A stretch of DNA of 64,000 nucleotides from contig NC_064616.1 of assembly GCF_023898315.1 (NCBI RefSeq), positions 705,775,389 to 705,839,388 on the forward strand. Reading direction: 5' to 3'. A model generated the notes under the pieces. That model saw only the letters and a program-made list of their open reading frames with translations. It was not told where the DNA came from and ran no database searches. Position numbers and translations under genes: made by a program. The DNA comes from Schistocerca nitens (lineage: Eukaryota > Arthropoda > Insecta > Orthoptera > Acrididae). Numbering within the stretch: the first letter of the stretch is position 1; every line of letters starts with the position of its first letter. Below, in pieces: positions 32,021 to 43,278 of the stretch.

Positions 32021-32997
32021 AGTGCAGCCGTGCAGTAGCGAGTCATGTATTTACCTTTCATATTTGTTTTGTAGTTTGATTCTTAATTTCTTTCCGAGTG
32101 TTTGTGCGCTTGCATATTTAATTACATAAAATCCTTGCGTATTCTCGTATTTGGGAGGAGTAATATTGCTTATTGATAGTTGTACAGTATAAATTCGCGG
32201 AGTCGTTAGTCAGTTGTTTTTTTTGGACAGCCAGTGCGCTTTTGACACAGCTCAGTGAGCCTTGAGCAGCCGCTGGTGAACTATAAGTGCAGCAGCAGTG
32301 CAGTAGCGAGTCGCATATTTAGCTTTCATATTTGTTTTGTAGTTTGATTCATAATTTCTTTCCAAGTGTTTGTGCACTTGCATATTTAATTACATAAAAT
32401 CCATACGTATTCTCGTATTTGAGAGGAGTAATATTGCTTATTGATAGCTGTAGAGTATAAATTCGCGGAGTCGTTAGTCAGTTGTTTGTTTTGGACAGCC
32501 AGTGCGCTTTTGACACAGCTCAGTGAGCCTTTAGCAGCCGCTGGTGAAGTATCAGTGCAGCAGCAGTGCAGTAGCGAGTCGCATATTTGGCTTTCATATT
32601 TGTTTTGTAGTTTGATTCTTAATTTCTTTCCAAGTGTTTGATTACATAAAATCCTTGCGTATTTGAGAAGAGTAATATTGCTTATTGATAGCTGTAGAGT
32701 ATAAATTCGCGGAGTCGTTAGTCAGTTGTTAGTTTTGGACAGCCAGTGTGCTTTTGACACAGCTCAGTGAGCCTTGAGCAGCCACTGGTGAAGTAGCACT
32801 GCAGCAGCAGTGTAGTAGTGAGTCGCATATTTAGCTTTCATATTTCTTTGGAGTTTGATTCTTAATTTCTTTCCAAGTGTTTGTGCACTTGCATATTTAA
32901 TTACATAAAATCCTTGCGTATTCTCGTATTTGAGGGGAGTAATATTGCTTATTGATAGCCATCGAGTATAAATTCGCAGAGTCGTTAGATACTAGCA
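32021..32997 (+). promoter_or_regulatory. Tandem 5' UTR monomers of the CR1-type LINE (about 3.7 units)
   Basis: Units begin with a cag-rich motif (gcagcagcagtgcagtagcgagtc) at about 32021, 32287, 32556 and 32796, with lengths of about 266, 269, 240 (internal deletion of the tgcacttgcat segment) and a last partial one of about 200 that leads into ORF1. Each contains ataaattcgcggagtcgttag and tttgacacagctcagtgagcc. By analogy with tandem promoter monomers of mammalian L1, these could carry promoter activity. That role is inference. Confidence 0.75.
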
Positions 32998-33002
32998 GTA
33001 GG

Positions 33003-33926
33003 ATGGATAGGGTGTGTGCATGCTGTGTGCGGGCGCAGGTGGAACTTGCCGCGGTTCGCGAGCAGCTGAGTGTGCTGTTGGCCACGGTCATCCGCCTTCA
33101 GGCTGCTGCCTCGAGGTGCAGCGACAGTGGAGGGTCTGGCGCATCGCTTGAGACACCCCAGGAGTCGCTTGCTGCGTCCGCTGACTCAACCGCCGAGGCA
33201 CCTTCTAGTGTACCCGGCGTGGTGGGGTCGCCCTTACCTCAGGGTGAGTGGCGGACTGCAACGCGTTCTCGTCGCTCGAGGCGAAGGGTCAATGAGGAGG
33301 CTGTCCGGCTGGCCTCGCCCGTTCGTCCTGTCAGTGGGCAGGTGGCTGCTCCTTCAGCAGGGCCCGAGCAGGTACATGCGAGCAAAGGCTTGCTGGTTAT
33401 TGGGAGCTCCAACGTTAGGTGGGTGATGGAGCCCCTTAGGGAAATAGCGTACAGGGCTGGAAACAATTCCAACGTGCACTCGGTTTGTCTGCCGGGTGGC
33501 CTCATCCAAGATGTGGAGGTGGCCTTGCCTGCGGCTATTGAGTGTATGGGGTGCAGTCATCTGCAAATAGTTGCTCACGTTGGCACCAATGATGCCTGTT
33601 GCTTGGGTTCTGAGATGATCCTCAGTTCATACAGGCAGCTGGCGGATTTGGTAAAGACCACTGGCCTCGCACAGGGGGTGCAAGCAGAGGTCTCTATTTG
33701 CAGCATCGTTCCCAGAGTGGATCGGGTTTCTTTGGTTTGGAGCCGAGTGGAGGGTCTCAACCAGAGGCTCTGTCGACTCTGTGACAGACTTGGCTGCAGA
33801 TTTCTAGACTTGCGCTACTGGGTGGGGAATTGTAGGACGCCCCTAGATAGGTCAGGGGTGTACTACACAAAGGAAGTGGCTACTCAGGTAGCAGAGTACT
33901 TGTGGCGTACACATGGGTTTCTTTAG
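33003..33926 (+). CDS. CR1-type LINE ORF1, SGNH/GDSL esterase-like
   Basis: 307 residues from the ATG at 33003 (MDRVCACCVRAQVELA). The upstream in-frame ATG at 32952 lies in the last monomer and is less likely. The N-terminus has a CxxC-type patch and a leucine-rich helix, then a Ser/Ala/Pro-rich linker and a basic run (RSRRSRRR at about 88-95). The C-terminal half is an SGNH-hydrolase fold: LLVIGSSNVRW (about 130-140, with GSS where GDS is usual), HVGTNDA (about 193-199) and a C-terminal D-x-SGV-Y-YTKE where a catalytic His would be expected. Esterase domains in CR1 ORF1 are known. Whether this one is catalytic is doubtful. The stop overlaps the ORF2 start by 14 bases. Confidence 0.8.
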   Translation: MDRVCACCVRAQVELAAVREQLSVLLATVIRLQAAASRCSDSGGSGASLETPQESLAASADSTAEAPSSVPGVVGSPLPQGEWRTATRSRRSRRRVNEEAVRLASPVRPVSGQVAAPSAGPEQVHASKGLLVIGSSNVRWVMEPLREIAYRAGNNSNVHSVCLPGGLIQDVEVALPAAIECMGCSHLQIVAHVGTNDACCLGSEMILSSYRQLADLVKTTGLAQGVQAEVSICSIVPRVDRVSLVWSRVEGLNQRLCRLCDRLGCRFLDLRYWVGNCRTPLDRSGVYYTKEVATQVAEYLWRTHGFL

Positions 33927-36741
33927 GATAGGCAGTAGTGCAAGGTGTCCTGATGAACACTCACCAGTCGACGTGCAGGCAGGGAAATCAGGACATGCTC
34001 AGTGTAAAGACACTTCAGCTATCAAGATATTAGCAGTAAATTTTCAGAGTGTTCGGAATAAAGTTCCTGAGTTTACTGCCCTCCAGGAAGCATGTGGCGC
34101 GCAAATTATTCTCGGGACTGAGACCTGGCTGAACCCTGAGATAGGAAATTCTGAAATATTTAGTGAGGGTTGGAACGTGTATTGGGAAGACAGATTGTAC
34201 ACCGTAGGAGGTGGTGTCTTCATTGCAGTTGACAAAAATATCGTGTCTACTGAGGTCGAAGTAGAGTGTGATCGTGAAGTTATCTGGACACGTTTAACAG
34301 GGCTAGGGGAAATAAAGTTAATTGTTTGGTGTTATTACCAGCCACCAGGTTCCACCGCAACAGTTCTAGAATCATTCAAAGGGAGTCTACATTCTGTATC
34401 GCACAAGTACCCGGATCATGCTATATTAGTCGGAGGCGACATCAGCGTATCTAGTATGGACTGGGATGTCTTTTGATTCATTGCAGGTGCTACAGACAAG
34501 ACGTCGTGTGAATTACTTTTGAACACATTATCCAAAAACTGTCTCGAACAGCTAAATCGACAACCAACGAGTAATGGAAATATTTTAGATCTGGTAGCCA
34601 CGAACAGATCAGACCTCATCGATGGTGTCAGTGTTGAGACAGGGATTAGTGATCATTATGTTGTCATGACGCCTATGGTTACGAAAGTTAAGAAGTCGGT
34701 CAAGAAGGCTAGGAGAGTATGCTTACTAGAAAGAGCAGATAAGCAGTTGTTAGCATCCCGCTTAGTAAATGAATCGACTTCATTTACTTCCGGTACGATG
34801 GACGTGGAAGAATTATTGGCAAATTTTAAACACATTGCAAATCAAGCATTGGACAAGTACGTGCCGAAAAAGTGGGTTAGGGACAGAAAAGACCCACTGT
34901 GGTTTAACAGTGCAATTCGGAGAATGCTCAGGAAGCAAAGGCAGTTGCACTCGCGGTACAAGAAAGATCAGGAGAATGACGACAGACAAAAGTTAGTAGA
35001 GATTCGTGCCGCTGTCAAAAGAGCGATGCGCGAAGCATTCAACCACTACCACCATAATACCTTAGCACAAGATCTTGCTGAAAACCCAAGGAAATTCTGG
35101 TCTTACGTAAAATCGGTAAGCGGGTTGAAGGCTACCATCCAGTCACTCACTGATCAGTCTGGCGTGGCAACGGAAGACAGCAAACCGAAAGCTGAAATTT
35201 TAAATTCAGAATTTGAGAAATCTTTCACGCAGGAGGATCGTACAAACATACCGCCGTTTGAGTCTCTTACAGATTCCCGTATGGAGGACATAGTGATAGA
35301 CATCCCTGGGGTTGTGAAGCAACTGAATGGGTTGAAAATAAATAAATCGCCAGGTCCTGATGGGATTCCAATTCAGGTTTACAGAGAGTACTCTACTGCA
35401 TTGGCTCCTTACTTAGCTTGCATTTATCGCGAATCTCTTGCCCAATGTAAAGTCCCGAGCGACTGGAGAAAAGCGCAGGTGACGCCTGTATATAAGAAGG
35501 GTAGAAGGACGGATCCTCAAAATCACATATCACTATCCTTAACATCGGTTTGTTGCAGGATTCTCGAACATATTCTCAGTTCGAATATAATGAATTTCCT
35601 TGAGACGGGGAAGTTGCTGTCCACGCATCAGCACGGCTTTAGAAAGCATCGCTCCTGTGAAACGCAACTCGCCCTTTTTTCACATGTCTTGCCAACCATG
35701 GAAGAAGGGTATTAGAAGGATGCCATATTCCTTGACTTCCGGAAAGCATTTGACTCGGTGCCCCACTGCAGACCCCTAAATAAGGTACAAGCATATGGGA
35801 TTGGTTCGCAAGTATATGAGTGGCTCGAAGACTTCTTAAGTAATAGAACCCAATACGTTGTACTCAATCGTGAGTGTTCATTGGAGGTGAGGGTATCATC
35901 TGGACTGTCCCAGGGAAGTGTGGTAGGTCCGCTGTTATTTTCTATCAACATAAATGATCTTTTGGATAGGGTGCATAGCAATGTGCGGCTGTTTGCTGAT
36001 GATGCTGTGGTGTACGGGAAGGTGCCGTCATTGAGTGACTGTAGGAGGATACAAGATGACTTGGACAGGATTTGTGATTGGTGTAAAGAATGGCAGCTAA
36101 CTCTAAATATAGATAAATGTAAATTAATGCAGATGAATAGGAAAAAGAATCCTGTAATGTTTGAATACTCCATTATTAGTGTAGTGCTTGACACAGTCAC
36201 GTCGATTAAATATTTGGGTGTAACATTGCAAAGCGGTATGAAGTGGGACAAGCATGTAATGGCAGTTGTGGGGAAGGCAGATAGTCGTCTTTGGTTCATT
36301 GTTAGAATTTTGGGAATATGTGGTTCATCTGTAAAGGAGACCGCTTATAAAACACTAATACGACCTATTCTTGAGTACTGCTCGAGCGTTTGGGGTCCCT
36401 ATCAGGTCGGATTGAGGGAGGACGTAGAAGTAATTCAGAGGCGGGTTGATAGATTTCTTACTGGTAGGTTTGATCATCACACAAGTGTTACAGAAATGCT
36501 TCAGGAACTCGGGTGGGAGTCTCTAGAGGAAAGGAGGCGTTCTTTTCGTGAATCGCTACTGAGGAAATTTAGAGAACCAGCATTTGAGGCTGACTGCAGT
36601 ACAATCTTACTGCTGCCAACTTACATGTCGCTGAAAGACCACAAAGATAAGATAAGAGAGATTAGGGCTCGTACAGAAGCATATAGGCAGTCATTTTTCC
36701 CTCGTTCTGTTTGGGAGTGGAACAGGGGGAGGAGATGCTAG
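33913..36741 (+). pseudogene. CR1-type LINE ORF2 (endonuclease and reverse transcriptase), two nonsense codons
   Basis: A single frame of 943 codons interrupted only by TGA at 34474-34476 (after DWDVF) and TAG at 35713-35715 (after EEGY). APE endonuclease: NFQSVRNKVPEF, GTETWLNPEIG, VGGGVFIAV, VGGDISV, ILDLVATNRSD and GISDHYVV. RT: KINKSPGPDGIP, WRKAQVTPVYKKGRR, ISLSLTSVCCRILEHI (NYRPI eroded), QHGFRKHRSCETQL, IFLDFRKAFDSVP, LSQGSVVGPLLFSININDL (first residue Leu not Val) and the catalytic LFADDAVVYG at about 35990. The C-terminal region is long and helical. Reading through both stops would give a complete protein, so decay is recent. Confidence 0.9.
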
Positions 36742-36813
36742 TTGTGGTATGAGGTACCCTCCGCCACGCACCGTATGGTGGATTGCGGAGTATGTATGTA
36801 GATGTAGATGTAG

Positions 36814-37145
36814 TTGGTTTAAAGGCTACTACAATATTTTAAAGTTTACTGATTATAGATTAATAAGTCTAAAGCTTACCTCCAACAGAATAAATAAGTT
36901 AATACTTATATGTAAAAAGTAAAAACCAACGAATTATAAAATAATTAACTTTTACTTAAGAAATCAAATAGCTTAGGAAATGACTAACATTTCATTGCTG
37001 CGAATATCTCAACAATAATTATGATTCATTCACGGTATGTTGCTTATAAGTCGACGTAATTTGAGATAAGTAAACAAATGCTAAAATTTTGATAAATCCT
37101 GGTTCAAAATGTTTAGAAATTAAATGTAATTTAATAAATTTAAAT
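36814..37145 (-). pseudogene. rrnL: rrnL relic, 5' part
   Basis: AT-rich DNA after the LINE tail (aaagtttactgattatagattaa, similar to the 16S stretch reading aactttactgattataaattt). Similarity fades toward 37145. Confidence 0.6.
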
Positions 37146-37215
37146 TAATATTATATAAAACACTTACATTACCAGGAAATATAATATAAAAATCAACTCT
37201 ACATAATTTGCTAAG
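37146..37215 (-). pseudogene. trnV: trnV relic
   Basis: In the trnV position between rrnL and rrnS. The plus-strand acacttacattacc is compatible with the anticodon arm (TAC on minus), but stems are poor. Confidence 0.35.
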
Positions 37216-38330
37216 TCAATAAAACCCCAAGAAAAATACTTCCATTAAATAATGAAATGCACAAAAACGTAATATAAGATAATCAATAATCAAGATATCG
37301 TGATTTTCAGAGGAAAATTTGTAGTGTAAATGAAGTCCTTTACTAATAAGTTATATCTTGAACAACTTTGCAGACAAACTTTCCAGTACATCTACTATGT
37401 TACACGTTATTATCTCATCTAGATTGAAGCTACCTTATCAAAAGTCGTTCATAGAATAATCAGTAATTAGAGTGACAGGCTATGTGTACACTCCTCAGAC
37501 ACAATGTTATTTAAGTTAACTAGTTTTTCACCATCAAACCCTAAGCTGCACTTTGAATTGAAATATTTTACAATTAAAGGTAAAAAGAATTATAACTCTA
37601 AAAAAATTATCTGATAACAGAGATATACAAGCAAATAAATGAAGTAGAGTCAATCACAAGGTACGTTCCCCTGAATGGAATGAGATAATACCAAATTCTT
37701 TGGGTTTAAGGACCTTAACTAAAACTATTCTGGGAGGGTCAAATGAACATTAAAAATAGTAGCGTATCAAATCATAAATTTCACAGAATTATAAAAAAGC
37801 AGTGAAAATATTCAGCATTTCACTTCACAAATTTATAATTTAACTCTTAAATTGTAAGTAATGGATTTAACTAATAATATGCTCATGCATCAGTCATATA
37901 ATTGTGGGTGATGGTACTATTATGCTGATATTAATTACTTTACTAACTCCAAGTTCACTTGATAATTAAATCAAATTTCTGTAAATGAACATGTAGGTAA
38001 ATAAAATTTGCGTATAACACGAAGAAATATTGAATAAATAAGCAACTTTTGAGGAATTAAATGAACTCTTCTTAAAAAGATATAGTATATGATCATACTA
38101 CAAAATTTCAAGAGAATATACAATCCAGAATCAAAAAAACCCAAAAATTAGAGCACAAACCCTACATGTCATCAACTTCTCTCTTCTATTTAACCACAAT
38201 CAAATATGGAACTTGAATGCCAATAAATTTATTATATTATTACATTTGTTGTTTAATTTTTCATTTCTATTAACAACAAAGAAAGACAAAATAATATGAA
38301 TTGTGTAAATAATGATATAATATAATAAAC
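37216..38330 (-). pseudogene. rrnS: rrnS (12S) relic, copy B
   Basis: The 3' end of 12S is well preserved: ttccagtacatctactatgt at 37380-37400 and gagtgacaggctatgtgtaca at 37471-37491 (the universal GAGCGACGGGCGATGTGTAC site). From about 37548 it aligns with copy A (1150-1960), including ctgaatggaatgagataatac. Confidence 0.85.
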
Positions 38331-38772
38331 GAAAACTTTAGTATAATATGCTGATAACATCCAATACTTTTACATCTGTACATATAATATACCTTCATCG
38401 ATGTAATTACATTCTTGCCACTAAAATTATTGATTTTAAAAAATAATAACATTAATTATGTAATGGTATGTACTATAGCATTCATTTATATTGTAAAATA
38501 TTTAATTACATTAATACAAATATTTTATGTACAGTAATTTCTTTCTCTCTCAAAAATACATTGCTATAACTTTCAATAAATATTTTAAATTAATCAATTA
38601 ATATTCATAAAATAAAACTTCTAATATATGCAATTAAACGTAATACATTAAATTCAGTTCTTTATATTGAAATAAAACTAAAATGAAAAATGATGCTCCT
38701 AAACACAAAATTAAATAAACCAATAAAGCATTAAACTATCTTCTAAATTGCATCAGCCACCTTAATGCAATA
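38331..38772. pseudogene. Control region and trnI/trnQ zone, copy B
   Basis: About 440 bp, extremely AT-rich, between rrnS and trnM. Individual trnI and trnQ could not be delimited with confidence. Confidence 0.5.
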
Positions 38773-38840
38773 TATAAATGTAACTAACTAAGATAATGGT
38801 TCCATACTCATTTACAGAGGTGTCAATCCTCTCCTTTTTA
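38773..38840 (+). pseudogene. trnM: trnM relic, copy B
   Basis: The sequence taactaactaagataatggttcc followed by atactcatttacagagg has CAT in the anticodon loop. nad2 ATG follows directly. Confidence 0.75.
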
Positions 38841-39771
38841 ATGCTCATCAACTCTACAAAATCGCTCCTCCCACCAACATTAATGATAGAAATAATCCTG
38901 TCAATCTCATCAAACTTCTGATTTGGAGTTTGACTAGAACTTGAGATCAACTTATTCTCATTTATCCCCATACTAACATGAAGTAAAACATTATGTTTTT
39001 CATTAAAATGAAATATTCAGTAGTATTGGAAAGAGAATACATTCCAGCTATTATAATAGGATCAAGCTAACTGTTAAAAATAGGAGCAGCTCCATTCCCT
39101 TTCTGATTTCCAAAAATCACAGGAGTATGAAGTTGAATTAACTCTTTAACATTGATAACATGACAAATATTTCTCTTACACAGTTCTTTCACAATGTATC
39201 AAATTGATAACTTTTATTTGAATTTTTATTGGAGCAATAGGAGGTTTGTATCAAACATCATTATGACGACTTCTAGAAAACTCATCAATTAGATGTCTGC
39301 AATGAAAAATCAGATCGTTAATTACTAGAGAAAATATCTGAGATCTTTTTTTCATGATATATTCATTATAAGGATAATTACAGCGCTATTATTTAAGCAA
39401 ATATAATTATTTTTTATAAATCGAGTCTATTCAATAAGAAGTATAAAAACCGAAATTATCTTCATAATACCTTCTTCACTTTTATCCCATGATAGGTTAT
39501 CCCCTTTCCTTGGATTTTTACTAAAATGATTTGTTTGTATAAACAGTTATGGAAACCAGCACATCAACTTTAACAACAGTTTTAGTAGTATTAACAACTA
39601 CCACATTTTACTGTTACATGTGAAACAGATTCTCCACTCTTATTACATCTTATACAGAAAATTCACAGTCAATGAGAATTAAGGCTCAAAAATCAAGACT
39701 TACATTACCTATGACTGCTATAATTTCAATAATAGTATTAATTTCTACATCACATTTAATTTCGTTTTACT
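38841..39771 (+). pseudogene. nad2: nad2 relic, copy B (continuous)
   Basis: Opens ATGCTCATCAACTCTAC and reads, in mitochondrial code, STKSLLPPTLMIEMILS, FWFGVWLELEINLFSFIPML, very close to insect nad2. Later GAIGGLYQTSLWRLLENSSI at about 39230-39290. No large insertion interrupts this copy. Short frameshifts and stops are present. Confidence 0.85.
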
Positions 39772-39945
39772 GGGGAGTTAAGTTATATAAATTAATACCC
39801 TTTAAAGTTACAATTAACAGAAAATTCTTAAATATCTAGAACTGCAGTCTAGAATCATTATTGAATATATGGCCAACTAACGGTAAGAGAGAAAATTCTC
39901 ATAAGTAGATTTAGAGTCTACCACCTATAACTTCAGTTGACTTAC
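39772..39945. pseudogene. trnW, trnC(-), trnY(-) relics, copy B
   Basis: trnW is about 39772-39830 (gttaagttatataaattaatac, anticodon TCA now TTA). trnC on minus is about 39828-39875 with GCA kept (agaactgcagtctag on plus). trnY on minus is about 39885-39942 with GTA changed. Same order as copy A. Confidence 0.75.
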
Positions 39946-40326
39946 TCCAAAAATCATTGTCAACAAACCACAAGGACATCGTGACTTTATACTTTCTATT
40001 TGTGGCATGAGCCATAATAGTAGGAACAACAGTAAGAATACTTGTCTGTGCCAAATTAGATCAACCTTGATCCTTAACTGGAGATGACAAAATCTATAAT
40101 GTAATCATTACAGCCTGTGCATATGTAATAATCTTCTTCATAGTGATACCTTTTTCAATTTGTGGGATTGGTAATTGACCTCTACCACTAATAATCATGG
40201 CAACTGATATAGCATTTCCTTGGGTAAACAATATCAGTTTTTAATTATTAACCCAACAGGAACCCTTCTTCTTACATCTTATAAGTTAGATAGTGATGCT
40301 GGTACAGGATGAGCAGTTTGCCTCCC
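39946..40326 (+). pseudogene. cox1: cox1 relic, copy B, 5' third only
   Basis: STNHKDIVTLYFLFVAWAMMVG is readable from about 39960, then [53 protein letters not shown]. It ends at AGTGW-like tggtacaggatgagcagtt plus tgcctccc, where a LINE begins. This copy is closer to the family sequence than copy A. Cox1 does not resume on the far side of the LINE. Confidence 0.9.
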
Positions 40327-40431
40327 CTCAGATTCAGATTCAGATTCAGATTCTTTATTAGTCATTCATCATTGTTACATGCAATAGACTTCGTCAGTTC
40401 ACTTAACCTATTAATTTTACAAAATAAAGTT

Positions 40432-43278
40432 TTACATATTTAAGTTGATATTGGGCATTTCTAAAAATTCTTCTAATGAATAGAATGGATTAGTTAACAA
40501 GAAGTTATGAACATTATCTTTAAATAATTTGTCCGGCTTGATTGACCCATTTTTAGACAATTTGTTATATATTTTAATTGCCATATACTTATGACTATTG
40601 TTAGTTTTAGCTAATCTATTTTGTGGCAACAGCAGAGAAGTACACGTTCTTGTATAGTAGCCATGCCTTTCATTTGTTACACTTAAATTAGGTAGTTCAG
40701 CAAGTATGTAGTTAACACTGTCTAGAATATATAAATTAATTCCTGTTAAAATTCTATATTTAATGAACAATGGTTTACAATGTGTTCTTTTATCTACCTT
40801 AGCCATTACTCTGATTGCTTTCTTCTGGATCACCATAATTTCATTTATTTTTCTGCTGTTTCCCCAGAGTATTAACCCATACCTTAAAACAGATTGAAAA
40901 AAGGCGAAGTACGCTGTCCTTACGTACTCAAATGTCCAACAACACATCAGTCTCTTCAACAAATATATAACTCTTGACAACCTAACCACTATGTGATCAA
41001 CATGAGAGTTCCATGTTAGACTGTTGTCAAGTACAATACCTAAAAACTTTGCCTTTTGTTTTTCTATTTTTGTAGTCTTTTATAGACTGAACCACATATT
41101 CTGGGTCTTTTCCTCATTTAATAGCAGACCATTGACATTAAACCATGATGTTGCATTTTCTTTTGCCAATTTCATATCACTTACAAGGTTATCAAGTACA
41201 TGGTTTACAGATAGAAAAGTTGTGTCATCTGCATACATATATGTCTTTACATCTATATTTCCTGGTAAGTCATTTATGTGTACAAGGAAAAGAAGTGGTC
41301 CCAATTTAGATCCCTGTGGCACTCCATGTTGAACCTCGAGTATGTTTGACAGATGATTTCCTGAACTCACCACCTGGTTCCTTTTAATGAGTTTTAAACT
41401 TTTATCACATATTCCATAGTACTCAAGTTTAGAGAGCAGAAGTGAGTAGTCAACACAGTCAAAAGCTTTGCTCAGATCATATAAGGTTACCTGTGCATGC
41501 GCATGGTCCTCAAATGCTGCTAGAATGTCTCTGACTAAGAGCTCTATGGCATGTATAGCTGACCTTCCTTTTCTGTAACCAAACTGTGATGCACTTAACA
41601 TACCATTACGTTCTAGGTACTCATACATCTGCTTATATATTATGCCTTCAAACACTTTTCCTAGTACTGGAATTAGTGAAATTGGTCTGTAGTTTGCAGG
41701 ATCTGATTTGACACCCTTCTTAAAGACTGGAGTTACCTTGGATAGTTTGAGAGGATCAGGAAAAAACCCTTCTACAAGACACAGGTTTATAGAATATGTT
41801 AATGGTGCTGCAATGTAATGTATGAATTCTTTCAATAGATTGTTTGACATATTAAAAATATCTGTACTGTATGAATTTTTCATTTCATTGACTATTTTAA
41901 GAACTTCATGTTGGCATACCTCTTTGAAGTGTTTCAATGATGATCTGGCCCTATTATGATTTAGGTTTGCTCTCTTCAGATAATCTATACATGTTACATT
42001 GGGTTTACTGATCAGCTTTTTGATATCATCAGCACAGCTTACAAAATATTTATTGAATGTATCTGCTGGTATTGGGACTGTCTTGTCGAAGTTTCTGACT
42101 TCACCTTTAACAGTATTAATTACTGACCAGGCTGTTTTCCATTGGTTTTTACTATTTTTTATGAAATTTGTGTTGTATCTTAGTTTCACCAATTGCAACT
42201 CTTTGTTATACTGTTTCTTAGTGATTTTTTCGAGATCCTTAATTTCATTAGAATTGTTTACTTTGGCAAGGCGCTTCAACAGCAGTAGCTTATTTTTTAG
42301 ATTCTTCAGTTCTTTGGTGTACCAAAATTTACCCTTTCTTGTTTTATGGTATTTCTTTTGAACAAGATGGGCTTTTAAAATATCTGTTAAGTAATTGTGG
42401 AATGTTTCATAAACTGTTTGGGCACTGGAATCACAGTTTTGAAACAATGTGTCCCAATTTGTTATGCTCAGCTGGTGTGTTAGTTTTATGAGATTGTGTT
42501 TTGTTAATATTAAGGTATTAGATTTTGTTAACTTTTGTGCAGCCTTGCTCTCATCCCCTTTTATAAAATGTCTCAACTCTACCATTAACATGGAGTGGTC
42601 TGAGAAAACAAATTCCTTTACCTTGGTGGAGTGCATATCACGAGCACAGTTGACAAAAGCATTATCCAAGCACGCTTGTAGTCTTGTTGGTTCTGAATTT
42701 ACATGATGGAAGTTGTGCTGCCTTAGCATATTCAGTAACTTATTTACACTGGGTTTGTTACATGTTACATCAAAGCTTGAATTAAAGTCTCCCCCAATTA
42801 CAGTTACATACTGTTTCCATTTCGTTATGTAGCAGAGTACACTGTCTAAATTATCTAAAAAAGTTTTATCATCTGAGTCAGGGGAATGGTAGATACATAC
42901 TATGATAAGTTTCATCATATCACATATGATCCCAGTAATTTCAAAGTGTTTCTCTACACATGCCCAACTAAGATCTAGTTCTCTACACTCTATTTCATTT
43001 GAAACATAGATAACAGTACCACCATTACGGTACTGAGATCTGCAAAAACTGTTTCCATATTTATAACCTTCTGGTACATAGTATTGTATTTGTTCTGGTT
43101 TAAGCCAATGTTCTGATAGACATAAGAAAGAATACTTATTCTGTGGCAATGACTCCTCCAGAATTTCAACTTTATTTTCAAGACCCTGAATGTTTAAAAA
43201 TAGGATGTTGTTGTGACTTATCTGTGAGTTAGCTGGCTGGTTTTTCACATTTTTATTTTCTTCTTGGCTTGAAACCAT
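40432..43278 (-). pseudogene. LINE ORF2 (endonuclease and RT) with a single nonsense codon
   Basis: One frame of 949 codons starting MVSSQEENKNVKNQ, interrupted only by TAA at 41080-41082 (after NMWFSL). Endonuclease: NIQGLENKVEIL, CLSEHWLKPEQI, YRNGGTVIYVSN, VIGGDFNSSFD, LDNAFVNCARD and FSDHSMLMVEL (about 1-235). RT: LSKVTPVFKKGVKSDPANYRPISLIP, SQFGYRKGRSAIHAIE, VTLYDLSKAFDCVDY, HGVPQGSKLGPLLFLVHIND, and catalytic YMYADDTTFL. The short YLTNR-like segment before QVVSSG seems deleted. The C-terminal part contains YFAFFQSVLRYGLILWGNS, typical for this group. Confidence 0.9.

Larger units (their letters stand above)
32021..36813 (+). mobile_element. CR1-type LINE, near full length and nearly intact
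   Basis: Layout: tandem 5' monomers (32021-32997), ORF1 (33003-33926), ORF2 (33913-36741) and a short 3' UTR ending in (GATGTA)n at 36789-36813. It splits rrnL. No clear target duplication is seen, which is common for CR1. The same family left a 3' fragment at 6236-7374. Only two nonsense codons in ORF2 mark decay, so this is among the youngest insertions in the window. Confidence 0.9.

Noticed and set aside
32021-32997. Satellite or CRISPR-like repeat independent of the LINE
   Set aside because: The last unit runs directly into LINE ORF1, and the array starts exactly where rrnL is interrupted, so it belongs to the LINE.
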